The notes under the pieces: model-generated | The model's database searches: none | What the model saw: only the letters and a program-made list of their open reading frames with translations | Told to the model about the DNA's origin: nothing | Part shown: positions 51,236 to 61,921 of the stretch, piece after piece | How the letters are laid out: each line of letters begins with the position of its first letter | Position numbering within the stretch: position 1 is the stretch's first letter | Assembly: GCF_030542965.1 (NCBI RefSeq) | Contig: NZ_JAUAOA010000007.1 | Coordinates: forward strand, 1-64,000 | Origin: Azotosporobacter soli | GTDB lineage: Bacteria; Bacillota; Negativicutes; SG130 | Reading direction: 5' to 3' | Length of the DNA: 64,000 bases | Program-made: the position numbers and the translations under genes

Positions 51236-52183
51236 TTAGCGAACCTCCTTGAAATAATCAAGGGTTTTTTCTAGCGAAGCGAGATCTTCAACATTAAGAT
51301 TTTCTACTTCTTTGTCGATTTTTTTTGTAAAACCGGACAAGACTTTACCCGGACCAACTTCAATGAAGAGATTTGCGCCAAAGGACGTCATGCCAGCTAC
51401 GCAATCTTCCCAAAGCACGGGGCTATCCGCCTGTTTCACCAAAGATGCTTTGATTTCTGCGCCTTTTTCCACGATTTTACCATGAATGTTGGCAATAACC
51501 GGAATTTCAGCATCGGACACTGTAATCGCATCGAGTTCCGTCGACAGTCGCTCAGCTGCCGGTTGCATCAAACTGCTGTGAAACGGCGCACTGACCGGCA
51601 ACATAACGGCACGTTTAGCCCCAGCCGCCTTTAGATTTTCTGCTGCCTTTTCTACAGCTGCCTTTTCACCGGCAATGACGACCTGACCCGGGCAGTTGAA
51701 GTTGACGGCCTGAACTACGCCATGCCCCTCCGCTTCGATTTGTTGACAGATGCTGACTATTTTGTCGCGATCCATCCCCAATATGGCAGCCATGCTGCCT
51801 TGACCAAGCGGAACAGCTTCTTGCATGAACTGCCCGCGTTTGCGCACCAGTCTTACTGCATCAGCAAATTCGAGTACGCCAGCTGCCACCAACGCCGAAT
51901 ATTCGCCCAGACTATGTCCGGCCACAATTTGCGGCACAATCCCTTTTTCTCGTAAGACCGCATAGCAAGCCATGCTCACCGTGAGAATAGCCGGCTGCGT
52001 ATTATACGTTTTGCGCAGCTCTTCTTCTGGCCCTTGAAAACACAACTCCGTAATCGAAAAACCAAGCGCCGCATCCGCTTCTTCAAATACCCGTCTGGCA
52101 ACCGGAAAAGCCTCATATAAATCTTTGCCCATACCGACTACTTGGGATCCTTGTCCCGGAAAGACAAATGCTATTTTTTGCAT
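51236..52183 (-). CDS. fabD: Malonyl-CoA:ACP transacylase FabD
   Basis: 315 residues from the ATG at 52183 (gggggat upstream). FPGQGSQVVGMG and the nucleophile serine in AGHSLGEYSALVAAG, catalytic His in SAPFHSSLM. 14 bp after fabK. Confidence 0.96.
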   Translation of the reverse strand: MQKIAFVFPGQGSQVVGMGKDLYEAFPVARRVFEEADAALGFSITELCFQGPEEELRKTYNTQPAILTVSMACYAVLREKGIVPQIVAGHSLGEYSALVAAGVLEFADAVRLVRKRGQFMQEAVPLGQGSMAAILGMDRDKIVSICQQIEAEGHGVVQAVNFNCPGQVVIAGEKAAVEKAAENLKAAGAKRAVMLPVSAPFHSSLMQPAAERLSTELDAITVSDAEIPVIANIHGKIVEKGAEIKASLVKQADSPVLWEDCVAGMTSFGANLFIEVGPGKVLSGFTKKIDKEVENLNVEDLASLEKTLDYFKEVR

Positions 52184-52197
52184 GGCTCTTATCCCCC

Positions 52198-53148
52198 TTA
52201 TTGCTCCTTGCATGTCTGTTCAATCGCAGACAGCACGGCAGGAATTCCCTTTACCATTTCCTGAATTACTTCTTCTACTGATGAAACACAATCGATCATG
52301 CCGGCAATCTGACCAATCATAACCGAACCGCGCTCAACGTCACCTTCACGCGCCGCAGCACGCAATTTTCCGGCTCCCATTTCTTCGAGTTCCTCCGGGG
52401 TAGCGCCATTTTTTTCACGCTCGAGATATTCTCTGGTCAACTTGTTAGAAATGACGCGCACCGGATGTCCTGTCGATACGCCAGTGACAACAGTGGAGCG
52501 GTCTTTCGCTTTCAAAATTGCCTGTTTATAATTTTCATGCGCAATGCATTCTTTGGTCGCGACAAAGCGAGTACCGATCTGTACCGCTTGCGCGCCAAGC
52601 GCAAATGCTGCAATAATGCCGCGAGAGTCAGCAATGCCGCCTGCTGCGATGACCGGAATCTTCACCGCATCAACGATTTGCGGCACCAATGCCATCGTCG
52701 TGATTTCACCGACGTGACCGCCGCTTTCCATGCCTTCTGCAATCAGCGCATCAACGCCTGTACGTTCCAGCCGTTTAGCCAGTGCAACCGATGCTACAAC
52801 CGGGATCACCTTGCTGCCGATAGCCTTCAATGCCGGAATATACTCGCCAGGATTACCAGCCCCAGTTGTAACAACAGGAACTTTTTCTTCAATGACAACC
52901 TGCATAACTTCTTTGACAAACGGTGACATCAACATGACGTTGACGCCATAAACCTTATTAGTCAAAGCTTTCACCTTGCGAATTTCCGCCTGCAATGCAT
53001 CCGGCGGCATATGTCCGGCGCCAATTACGCCAAGACCACCTGCGTTGGATACCGCCGCCGCGAGTTCTGCGGTCGCTACCCATGCCATACCACCTTGTAC
53101 AATGGGATATTGAATATTGAGCAATTGACAAATTTTATTGTTAAACAA
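52198..53148 (-). CDS. fabK: Enoyl-ACP reductase II FabK
   Basis: 316 residues from a TTG at 53148, chosen for ggggagg 9 nt upstream. FMN enzyme: YPIVQGGMAWVATAELAAAVSNAGGLGVIG, GAGNPGEY, EGMESGGHVGE, AAGGIADSRGIIAAFALGAQAVQIGTRF. The only enoyl reductase type seen here. No fabI or fabZ in the window. Confidence 0.93.
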   Translation of the reverse strand: MFNNKICQLLNIQYPIVQGGMAWVATAELAAAVSNAGGLGVIGAGHMPPDALQAEIRKVKALTNKVYGVNVMLMSPFVKEVMQVVIEEKVPVVTTGAGNPGEYIPALKAIGSKVIPVVASVALAKRLERTGVDALIAEGMESGGHVGEITTMALVPQIVDAVKIPVIAAGGIADSRGIIAAFALGAQAVQIGTRFVATKECIAHENYKQAILKAKDRSTVVTGVSTGHPVRVISNKLTREYLEREKNGATPEELEEMGAGKLRAAAREGDVERGSVMIGQIAGMIDCVSSVEEVIQEMVKGIPAVLSAIEQTCKEQ

Positions 53149-53149
53149 T

Positions 53150-54160
53150 CTACAAATCCTCCCCACACCATTTCAGCACGCAAGACGCCCAGGTAAGGCC
53201 TGCACCGAAACCTACTACTACTACCACATCATTCTTCTTAACCTTACCGCTTTTTACCGCTTCATTCAACGCTATCGGTATCGATGCGGAAGAAGTATTG
53301 CCATATTTATCGACATTCACCATCACTTTATCCATCGGCATCTTCAAACGTTTAGCCGCCGATTGGATAATTCGGATGTTTGCCTGATGCGGAATCAGAC
53401 AATCAACATCTTCCGAGGACAATCCAGCATGCTCAAGCGCTTTTGCCGCCGCTTCGCCCATCACTTTCACGGCAAACTTAAATACATCATTGCCGCTCAT
53501 ATGGACATAATGAAGTCGATCGGCTACCGTTTGCGCCGATGCTGGCATACGGGAACCGCCCGCCGGCATTTTCAAAAGATCGCCGCCCGAACCATCCGCA
53601 CCTAACTCCACACCTAAGATGCCATACCCTTCTTCCACTTCGCCCAGTACTACCGCACCGGCGCCGTCGCCAAAGAGCACGCAAGTATTGCGATCGGTCC
53701 AATCAAGAATCTTTGATAGCGTCTCAGCGCCAATCACCAATACTTTTTTATAAGTTCCATTTTGAACGAACTGTGTACCAACCACGAGTCCATACGCAAA
53801 ACCGGAACAGCCTGCAGCCAGATCGAATGCCGCTGCTTTTGTCGCACCAATGCGGTTTTGCACCAAACAGGCCGTAGACGGGAAAAACATATCCGGAGTG
53901 GCCGTTGCAACAATGACCAAGTCGATTTCGTCCGCAGACACTTTTGCATCCGCCAACGCCTTGAGCGCAGCCTGATACGCCAAGTCAGACGTAGCCGTTT
54001 CTTGATCGGCAATCCGTCTTTCGCGGATGCCGGTCCGATCTACAATCCACTCATCAGACGTTTCTACTATCGCCTCTAAGTCCTTATTTGTCAATACCTT
54101 TTCAGGCACATGACTACCAATGCCAATGATTCCGACCGAACGTTTCTTCACTTCATTCAT
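53150..54160 (-). CDS. fabH: 3-oxoacyl-ACP synthase III FabH
   Basis: 336 residues from the ATG at 54160 (MNEVKKRSVGIIGIG). Catalytic Cys in AAGCSGFAYGL, His in LIPHQANIRI and Asn in KYGNTSSASIP. Starts chains from acetyl- or branched acyl-CoA. Overlaps plsX by 8 bp. Confidence 0.96.
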   Translation of the reverse strand: MNEVKKRSVGIIGIGSHVPEKVLTNKDLEAIVETSDEWIVDRTGIRERRIADQETATSDLAYQAALKALADAKVSADEIDLVIVATATPDMFFPSTACLVQNRIGATKAAAFDLAAGCSGFAYGLVVGTQFVQNGTYKKVLVIGAETLSKILDWTDRNTCVLFGDGAGAVVLGEVEEGYGILGVELGADGSGGDLLKMPAGGSRMPASAQTVADRLHYVHMSGNDVFKFAVKVMGEAAAKALEHAGLSSEDVDCLIPHQANIRIIQSAAKRLKMPMDKVMVNVDKYGNTSSASIPIALNEAVKSGKVKKNDVVVVVGFGAGLTWASCVLKWCGEDL

Positions 54161-55172
54161 GCATTGTTGCCCCTTCCTTGGCAATATTCTCTTTGATATG
54201 CTCTACCACTTTTTGTTCGTTAAATTCTTTTGCCACACGAATCGCATTGCGAATCGCCTTCGCCTTCGAACTGCCGTGACAAATAATAAAACCACCATTT
54301 ACCCCTAATAACGGCGCACCGCCGTATTCAGCATAATCAAGTTTTTTCTTTAACGGCCGTAGTGCCGGCAGAACTAAAAGTGAGGCCAGCTTAACAAGTA
54401 TATTGCTATTTTTAATTGATTCTTTCACCAAGTTCAAGATGACTTTAGCCAACCCCTCGCCCAATTTAAGAACCACATTACCAACAAAGCCATCGCAAAC
54501 AACAACATCCACCGTACCTCGCGGCACGTCACGCCCTTCCACGTTGCCAATGAAATTAACCATTTTCAATTGTTTTAAAAGCGGATATGTGGCTAGTGCT
54601 TGCTCATTTCCTTTTGTTTCCTCTTCGCCGATGTTCAAGAGTCCGACACGCGGATTTTCGACACCAAGCACATATTGTGCGTACATAGCTCCCATGACTG
54701 CGCTCTGGACGAGTTGGCTAGGTTTACTATCCACATTCGCACCGGAGTCGAGCACAATCGTCGTCCCCGTCAAATTAGGGATCGGCGTGGCAATCGTCGG
54801 ACGGTCAATGCCCGGGATACGCCCCAGGCCAAACAGTGCCGCAGCAACAGCCGCACCCGTACTTCCCGCCGAAATAACGGCGTCGCATTCACCCTCGCGC
54901 ACCAATCGAGTGGCAACGACGATCGAAGCATCTTTCTTTTTGCGCACTGCAGCGCCAGGATGTTCATGCATTTCAATATTTTCACTGGCATGTCGAAGTG
55001 TAATCCCACTTTGACGCCACTTAGGCACTTCTTTATCAAGGATTCGCTGCAAAACAACTTCATCGCCCACCAGGACAACATCACAGCCATACTGTTTCAC
55101 CGCCTGAGCTGCACCCAGGACAATTTCATGTGGAGCATGATCGCCCCCCATGGCATCAACGGCTATCTTCAT
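54153..55172 (-). CDS. plsX: Phosphate acyltransferase PlsX
   Basis: 339 residues. MKIAVDAMGGDHAPHEIV, SAGSTGAAVA, TPIPN, NIGEEETKGNE and VVCDGFVGNVVLK are diagnostic. Makes acyl-phosphate for phospholipid synthesis. Overlaps fapR by 4 bp. Confidence 0.96.
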   Translation of the reverse strand: MKIAVDAMGGDHAPHEIVLGAAQAVKQYGCDVVLVGDEVVLQRILDKEVPKWRQSGITLRHASENIEMHEHPGAAVRKKKDASIVVATRLVREGECDAVISAGSTGAAVAAALFGLGRIPGIDRPTIATPIPNLTGTTIVLDSGANVDSKPSQLVQSAVMGAMYAQYVLGVENPRVGLLNIGEEETKGNEQALATYPLLKQLKMVNFIGNVEGRDVPRGTVDVVVCDGFVGNVVLKLGEGLAKVILNLVKESIKNSNILVKLASLLVLPALRPLKKKLDYAEYGGAPLLGVNGGFIICHGSSKAKAIRNAIRVAKEFNEQKVVEHIKENIAKEGATMHE

Positions 55173-55741
55173 ATCTTATTCTCCCCGTATTCCATGGTCA
55201 CCATGATAAACTTGGCCCGGAATACTTCCTGCTTATCATTGCGGGTCTTTACCCAGACAAAATGTTTATTGCCGCGGCGGCGTATCACTTCCGCCTTGGC
55301 AATCAAACGTTCCCCCGCATGAATAGGCACTTTATATTTTATATTCGCTACGCCGGTCAACGCGCCCGGCGCATCAATCACTGCCAATGCTAATGAATTC
55401 GCTTGGGAAAAGACGTGATGCCCGCGCGCAATCTGGGTGCGGCCAAAGACCATCGCTTCGGTCACGGTCATTACTGAAATGCCGTGACGGCCCAGCTCCA
55501 GATCAATGAGCTCCCCGACAATATCTTCGCTGGCAATCGTCTTTGGCGTATGCCGTGCAGATTCCGCCATTTGCTTCGTCCGTTCACGCAACTCGCGAAT
55601 TCCAAGTTCCAGACGGTCTAGGCGAATTGTTTGCACACTGACCTTTAATTGCCCTGCCAATTCTTCATCCGTTAAAAACGGATTGCTCTTCAGTTTTTCC
55701 AGCAGCATTTCATGCCGAACTTTTTTATGCACACGTGCCAT
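55169..55741 (-). CDS. fapR: Fatty acid and phospholipid repressor FapR
   Basis: 190 residues from the ATG at 55741. N-terminal helix-turn-helix (LLEKLKSNPFLTDEELAGQLKVSVQTIRLDRLELGI), then a linker and a hot-dog domain binding malonyl-CoA or malonyl-ACP (GRTQIARGHHVFSQANSLALAVID). First gene of the fab operon and likely represses it; a matching box overlaps its promoter. Confidence 0.94.
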   Translation of the reverse strand: MARVHKKVRHEMLLEKLKSNPFLTDEELAGQLKVSVQTIRLDRLELGIRELRERTKQMAESARHTPKTIASEDIVGELIDLELGRHGISVMTVTEAMVFGRTQIARGHHVFSQANSLALAVIDAPGALTGVANIKYKVPIHAGERLIAKAEVIRRRGNKHFVWVKTRNDKQEVFRAKFIMVTMEYGENKI

Positions 55742-55767
55742 TTTTTCACTCAACGCCTGTCATATTC

Positions 55768-55784
55768 TTAGTAGTAACTATTAT
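55768..55784 (-). promoter_or_regulatory. FapR-type operator over the fapR promoter
   Basis: The plus strand reads ttagtagtaactattat, an imperfect 17-bp inverted repeat beginning with the TTAGTA half-site of known FapR boxes. It covers most of the -10 element, which supports autorepression. Confidence 0.6.
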
Positions 55785-55808
55785 AACCAGTTGCTATTTG
55801 AAATGCAA
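55780..55808 (-). promoter_or_regulatory. Promoter of the fapR-plsX-fab operon
   Basis: Minus strand -35 TTGCAT (55803-55808), 17 bp, -10 TATAAT (55780-55785), about 40 bp upstream of the ATG. Confidence 0.75.
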
Positions 55809-55810
55809 GC

Positions 55811-55857
55811 AAAAAACAATGAGCAAGGACGGACCGGTTGGTCTTCCTTGCTCATTG
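55811..55857 (-). terminator. Terminator of yceD-rpmF
   Basis: caatgagcaagga (55817-55829) and tccttgctcattg (55845-55857) form a 13-bp stem followed by six Ts on the minus strand. It separates rpmF from the fab operon. Confidence 0.9.
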
Positions 55858-55869
55858 AACATCCCATAG

Positions 55870-56046
55870 CTATTCTGCTGCAACAACGCTTTGCCCATTG
55901 TAATGACCACACTCAGGACATACACGATGAGGCATTTTCAGCTCGTGGCACTGCGGGCAGGCCACCAGACCGGGAGCAGTCAGTTTCCAGTTAGCACGAC
56001 GTTTGTCACGACGCGACTTGGACATCTTACGCTTTGGTACTGCCAT
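55870..56046 (-). CDS. rpmF: Ribosomal protein bL32
   Basis: 58 residues: [20 protein letters not shown] start, then the zinc form [17 protein letters not shown]. Encoded directly downstream of yceD, the normal arrangement. ggaggtg precedes the ATG. Ends ...NGQSVVAAE. Confidence 0.95.
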   Translation of the reverse strand: MAVPKRKMSKSRRDKRRANWKLTAPGLVACPQCHELKMPHRVCPECGHYNGQSVVAAE

Positions 56047-56100
56047 TTATTTACACCTCCTTAATCGAGTTCAGTTCCATGGCTATCTTTTTCAACAGCC

Positions 56101-56601
56101 TTACTTTAACAACTTTTGCAATCCGGCAAGTCGAGGATCCACAGTTTTTTGCTCACAAGAGCAAGTTCCATGGTTCAAATTGATGCCGCAGCGAGAACAA
56201 AGTCCTCGACAATCGTCCCGGCAGATAGGCTTCAATGGTTCTGACAAGATAATATGTTCGCGAATCATTTCGCTGATATCGATGTCATCTCCTTGATAGA
56301 ACAACCAGTCCGCGTCTGCTTCCTCCGGTTCGACGCCTTCTTGGAATATTTCCGAGAAAACACTCTCCAGAGTCAACGCAACCGCTTCTAAACACGCAGT
56401 ACACGCAAATGCAGCCGGGATTGAAATCGTTCCATTTACCTGCAAACCATTGCCAGTATTGGTCACCAATCCCGCCACCTGAACATCACCCTGTATCCAC
56501 GGTGCGGATTCCGCCAAATCCAATTGGAGAGGCGAACAGGCAAATGTAAAGGACGAACTGGCACCAAGTTGTTCCTTGATACCGGCAATTTGAATTTTCA
56601 T
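56101..56601 (-). CDS. yceD: YceD (DUF177) family protein, 23S rRNA accumulation
   Basis: 166 residues; the second of two ATGs (56601) has aggtgg at proper distance. CTACLEA pair and C-terminal CRDDCRGLCSRCGINLNHGTCSC with DPRLAGLQKLL. Linked to 23S rRNA levels in E. coli and plants. Driven by a perfect consensus promoter. Confidence 0.9.
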   Translation of the reverse strand: MKIQIAGIKEQLGASSSFTFACSPLQLDLAESAPWIQGDVQVAGLVTNTGNGLQVNGTISIPAAFACTACLEAVALTLESVFSEIFQEGVEPEEADADWLFYQGDDIDISEMIREHIILSEPLKPICRDDCRGLCSRCGINLNHGTCSCEQKTVDPRLAGLQKLLK

Positions 56602-56625
56602 CATTATCCACCTCAACCTTCATCT

Positions 56626-56654
56626 ATTATAGCGATGCCGCTAACCTTTGTCAA
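56626..56654 (-). promoter_or_regulatory. Perfect consensus sigma-A promoter of yceD-rpmF
   Basis: Minus strand TTGACA (56649-56654), 17 bp, TATAAT (56626-56631), 24 bp upstream of the start. Confidence 0.85.
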
Positions 56655-56679
56655 GAAAAGCTAATGCACATCACGATAA

Positions 56680-57132
56680 TTATCCGATTTCCCAGGCAAA
56701 AGGCGAAAAGCCGAGTTCCTGCCACAATTGACTATGCGCATGCTTCGCTACGCCTTCCACTCGCTTACGCAGTAAAAGTTTCCATTTGGACAGTGAAGAA
56801 AAGAAAAATTGCTGCGACGGATAAGGACTATTCTTCGCCGCTTGTTGATAAAACTGCACTGTTTTTTCCAACAGCCAGACAAGATTCAGTAGATCCATGG
56901 TCGTCCGCAGCGAATCGCTTTCCCACTCATCGTGAGGCATATGTTCCGCCCACTCTGCACTGAATTCCGGATACATACATTTTGCCGGATCTTTGTCCGC
57001 TAGCGTTTGCAGCAGCTTTACTATTTCTTCTTCTTTCTCGCTCAACCAATATAACGAAGCCGCCTGCCCAAGCCGCATCAGCTGTTCTATGACTTGCTTT
57101 TCCAATTCAACCGCTATCTGAATCGCTTTCAC
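56680..57132 (-). CDS. Helical protein of unknown function
   Basis: 150 residues from a GTG start behind gggggtg. Nearly all helix, without signal or membrane segments: ELEKQVIEQLMRLGQAASLYWLSEKEEEIVKLLQ, then LRTTMDLLNLVWLLEKTVQFYQQAAKN. The Glu/His spacing is loosely ferritin-like but no convincing di-iron set is visible, so no function is assigned. Same strand and spacing as a likely unit with the tautomerase gene upstream. Confidence 0.75.
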   Translation of the reverse strand: MKAIQIAVELEKQVIEQLMRLGQAASLYWLSEKEEEIVKLLQTLADKDPAKCMYPEFSAEWAEHMPHDEWESDSLRTTMDLLNLVWLLEKTVQFYQQAAKNSPYPSQQFFFSSLSKWKLLLRKRVEGVAKHAHSQLWQELGFSPFAWEIG

Positions 57133-57196
57133 CTTATCACCCCCGCCTAAAATCGGAAACGGACCACCCTGTTGAATGGCCCGTTCGTTTAATCGA

Positions 57197-57382
57197 TCAT
57201 TTGTCGGACATTAAGATGCCAGCTTTGGCAATATTTTGTTTGGATTCTTCTCGAATGATGATCGTGATTGCATCGGCCGGACATTTTGCCGTTTCCACGA
57301 TCACTTCGGTCAAACGTTTGGCCATTTCGCGTTTTTGTTCCAGAGTGCGGCCTTCGGCCATATCAATTTGTACGATTGGCAT
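57197..57382 (-). CDS. 4-oxalocrotonate tautomerase family protein
   Basis: 61 residues. MPIVQIDMAEGRTLEQKREMAKRLTEVIVE with the catalytic Pro2 exposed after Met removal, and a conserved Arg near 39. ATG at 57382 with tggaggg upstream. Substrate unknown; common as orphan genes. Confidence 0.9.
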   Translation of the reverse strand: MPIVQIDMAEGRTLEQKREMAKRLTEVIVETAKCPADAITIIIREESKQNIAKAGILMSDK

Positions 57383-57424
57383 GTAAAATCCCTCCATTTA
57401 TAACATCCTACTACTGCCTGTCTA

Positions 57425-58126
57425 TTATTCTCCGTCGCATCCGCGCTTCCCTGCCTCGATCGCTAAACGTTTTTTTCGTTTTCTCCACCATAGCCAAAGA
57501 TAAATTAAAATCACCACGGCAACAACGCTAATCAAACGCGTCATATTTTCACTCGCATACACCAAATCATGGCCGATCAGCACTTTAAATACGACCGGCG
57601 GAAACTTCCCCAACAAAGTCGCCAAGAAAAAATCACGAAAACTAATGCGGCTAATGGCCGCCACCGCCGTGATAATTCCAGACGGCGCAAGCGGCAACAG
57701 CCGCGCAATTAACAATGCTTTGAAGCCGTTTGCCGCACTGTAGTCATCTACTTGTTTCCAATATGGACTGCCGCCGATCCACTTTGCGACCAGCTTGCGA
57801 AAACAAACACGGGCAAAGAAAAACATCACTAGCGCACCGAGCACCTCTCCTAGCCAGGAAATCAAAACAGCGCCAAGAATCCCGTACATTATGGCCGCCG
57901 CACCGGATAAAATCATAAACGGAAAAACGATTGTGAAGGTCATGACAATGAACAGCAACAACGTAATGCCGATCGACCATCCGCCAAAACTGCGTAAAAA
58001 AGCTGCTAAACCAGCAATATCACCGCGTTCAATAAAATGATACGCGGTTGCAAAAAACTCCGGCTGCCACCAATACACCATCGCGCACAGGCCAAGCACT
58101 GCCGACCAGCCCCAGAAACGACTCAT
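57425..58126 (-). CDS. TVP38/TMEM64 (DedA-like VTT) membrane protein
   Basis: 233 residues with about six hydrophobic segments. VTT core: FPFMILSGAAAIMYGILGAVLISWLGEVLGALVMFFFAR and LLIARLLPLAPSGIITAVAAISRISFRDFFLATLLGKFPP. The family includes lipid scramblase-like and flippase proteins. C-terminal Lys/Arg tail. Confidence 0.88.
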   Translation of the reverse strand: MSRFWGWSAVLGLCAMVYWWQPEFFATAYHFIERGDIAGLAAFLRSFGGWSIGITLLLFIVMTFTIVFPFMILSGAAAIMYGILGAVLISWLGEVLGALVMFFFARVCFRKLVAKWIGGSPYWKQVDDYSAANGFKALLIARLLPLAPSGIITAVAAISRISFRDFFLATLLGKFPPVVFKVLIGHDLVYASENMTRLISVVAVVILIYLWLWWRKRKKRLAIEAGKRGCDGE

Positions 58127-58166
58127 AGTTTCCTCCTAATTGTTGCGGTAAAAATAAACTGTTTTC

Positions 58167-58195
58167 ACTATACTGCATCGCTACGTAAAACGCAA
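58167..58195 (-). promoter_or_regulatory. Promoter candidate of the VTT-family gene
   Basis: Minus strand TTGCGT (58190-58195), 17 bp, TATAGT (58167-58172), about 40 bp upstream of the ATG and right after the recG stop. Confidence 0.45.
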
Positions 58196-58199
58196 TTTC

Positions 58200-60257
<2,058 letters not shown>

Positions 60258-60294
60258 AAAACCACCTACATCACTTTGCTGTAACTGCGCCTCG

Positions 60295-60483
60295 TCACTT
60301 CAATTCATTCAATTCTTTCAATAGAGCCTTTACATCGATTTCATGCATTTTAGCTCCATTTTCCAAGGTCTCTGTCAACGATCCCATACACCCAATGCAG
60401 CCCATGCCGTGTTTAGCAAAAATTTCCCGGGCACGGGGGTGGCTGCGCAACACTTCAACAATCGGCGTCTCTTTGGTAATCAT
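60295..60483 (-). CDS. DUF1858 hydrid-cluster-associated redox disulfide protein
   Basis: 62 residues. MITKETPIVEVLRSHPRAREIFAKHGMGCIGCMG with the C-x2-C pair of this family, which often accompanies hybrid-cluster and anaerobic redox proteins. ggggga precedes the ATG. An imperfect sigma-H-like element lies upstream. Confidence 0.88.
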   Translation of the reverse strand: MITKETPIVEVLRSHPRAREIFAKHGMGCIGCMGSLTETLENGAKMHEIDVKALLKELNELK

Positions 60484-60565
60484 GATGCTACTCCCCCTTT
60501 TCTGCTATCTGTCTGTTTATTTTCCATAACCAGGCTTAAAAATCCTGCAAAATCAAACAAAGACC

Positions 60566-60595
60566 TTGCACAGTTTCATCGTTCTATGCTAAAAT
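60566..60595 (+). promoter_or_regulatory. Promoter of rpmB
   Basis: -35 TTGCAC (60566-60571) and -10 TAAAAT (60590-60595), spacing 18 bp. The leader then has a small aagga/tcctt stem. Confidence 0.6.
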
Positions 60596-60650
60596 ACTAC
60601 TGTTATCGTAAAAAGGATATTTTGTCCTTCAATTAAAGGAGGTGGAATAG

Positions 60651-60842
60651 ATGGCAACTGTTTGCGGAACTTGCGGCAAAGGTGAAGCTAGCGGCAACAA
60701 CGTCAGCCACTCTAACTTGAAAACCAAACGTACTTGGAAACCCAACATTCAAAGAGTTAGAGCATTGTTGGACGGTGAGGTAAAACGCATTAACGTTTGT
60801 ACCCGCTGCCTGCGCTCTGGTAAAATCCAACGGGCTATCTAA
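60651..60842 (+). CDS. rpmB: Ribosomal protein bL28
   Basis: 63 residues, zinc form with VCGTCGKG and [10 protein letters not shown], plus the [21 protein letters not shown] core. aaaggaggtgg precedes the ATG. The only plus-strand housekeeping gene in the window. Confidence 0.96.
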   Translation: MATVCGTCGKGEASGNNVSHSNLKTKRTWKPNIQRVRALLDGEVKRINVCTRCLRSGKIQRAI

Positions 60843-60867
60843 CTTGAACTCTTCAAGTTACACAGAT

Positions 60868-60895
60868 AAAGGACTGGGAATCTTCCCAGTCCTTT
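60868..60895. terminator. Terminator of rpmB, also usable by hslO
   Basis: aaaggactgggaa and ttcccagtccttt form a long stem with T runs on the plus side and A runs on the other. It lies between convergent rpmB and hslO. Confidence 0.85.
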
Positions 60896-60908
60896 TTACT
60901 ATGCTTTT

Positions 60909-61772
60909 TTATAATTCGTCTATGAGACATTGCAGTTCTTCACGTTTGAACGCGTAGGCTTCCGCACAGAAATGGCAAATAATCTCCGCCTCTTCTTCAT
61001 TGGCCATGTCCTCGAGTTCTTCCCGCCCCAGACTAATCAGCATATTGCTGACTTTATCCCGGCTGCAAGTGCAGCGAAAAGCCAGCGGCTGTTCCTCTTG
61101 AATCGTATACTCAAGCCCCGCAAATGCATGCTGGATGATATCGCTTGCCGCAAGCCCCGTCTTCACCAAGCTTGATATCGGTGCCAGCGCAGCCAGGTTT
61201 TTCTCAACTTGCGTGATCACACCCTCTTCAGCGCCAGGCATTACTTGAATGAAAAAACCGCCCGCTGCGGCAACAGTCGCATCCGGATTAACAAGAACGC
61301 CCAGTGCGACGCTCGATAGCGTCTGTTCGGACGAATACAGGTAGTGCGTGATATCCTCGGCAATTTCTCCGCTTACCAAGCTTGCATTGCCCGTAAACGG
61401 CTGCTTCATACCGGTAAATCGTGTAACATGGATATTGCCGTTGCCGACTGCGGCAGCAACGTCCAGTTTCCCTTCACGCAGCGGTAAATCGATTTGCGGC
61501 TGCTTCACATAACCGCGAACGGTACCCGCGCCATCGGCGTCGGCAATCACTTCGCCAATCGGCCCGTCCCCGGCAATCCGAATCGTGATTCGTTCCTGCG
61601 TCTTTAAGTCAGCCGCGAGCAAAAGCGCGCCCGTCATCGTTCTACCTAATGCAGCTGCCGCAACCGGATAACAATCGTGCCGCCGTCGCCCCTCTTCCAC
61701 TAACTGCGTCGTCACCGCGGCAAAAATCCTCACGCTGCCGGCAGCAACGCCCTTCACGATATGATCGTGCAT
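60909..61772 (-). CDS. hslO: 33 kDa redox-regulated chaperone Hsp33
   Basis: 287 residues from the ATG at 61772 (aggagg 8 nt upstream). MHDHIVKGVAAGSVRIFAAVTT, and the zinc switch CTCS plus CHFC near the C-terminus. Activated by oxidation. Own promoter upstream. Confidence 0.95.
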   Translation of the reverse strand: MHDHIVKGVAAGSVRIFAAVTTQLVEEGRRRHDCYPVAAAALGRTMTGALLLAADLKTQERITIRIAGDGPIGEVIADADGAGTVRGYVKQPQIDLPLREGKLDVAAAVGNGNIHVTRFTGMKQPFTGNASLVSGEIAEDITHYLYSSEQTLSSVALGVLVNPDATVAAAGGFFIQVMPGAEEGVITQVEKNLAALAPISSLVKTGLAASDIIQHAFAGLEYTIQEEQPLAFRCTCSRDKVSNMLISLGREELEDMANEEEAEIICHFCAEAYAFKREELQCLIDEL

Positions 61773-61810
61773 ATTCATCTCCTCCTCTGCAAAGTTTGCA
61801 CACAACACAA

Positions 61811-61833
61811 TAGGGCGGCTGATTGCCGCCCTA
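61811..61833 (-). other. 9-bp hairpin between ribH and hslO
   Basis: tagggcggc (61811-61819) and gccgcccta (61825-61833) pair around a 5-nt loop. On the minus strand no T run follows, and it lies in the likely hslO leader, so its role (ribH end or hslO leader) is unclear. Confidence 0.5.
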
Positions 61834-61862
61834 TCTTTTAAACTCTGCCAGCATATTCTTTC

Positions 61863-61886
61863 ATTACTATTATATATAATAGTAAT
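61863..61886. promoter_or_regulatory. 24-bp perfect AT-rich palindrome overlapping the hslO -10
   Basis: The sequence is its own reverse complement over 24 bp and contains TATAAT on both strands. With TTGAAA (minus strand, 16 bp upstream) it makes a plausible hslO promoter, with -10 at 61869-61874. Confidence 0.55.
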
Positions 61887-61921
61887 TTTTTTTCAACCGT
61901 TCTCGTTTTTCACTCGAAGTG

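Noticed and set aside
54403-55014. Plus-strand open frame of 203 codons opposite plsX
   Set aside because: Antisense to plsX, composition of a shadow, no start signals.
60540-60548. Sixth sigma-H element before the DUF1858 gene
   Set aside because: gcaggattt is followed after N12 by atggaaa, one mismatch in the core GAAT; too weak to count with the other five.
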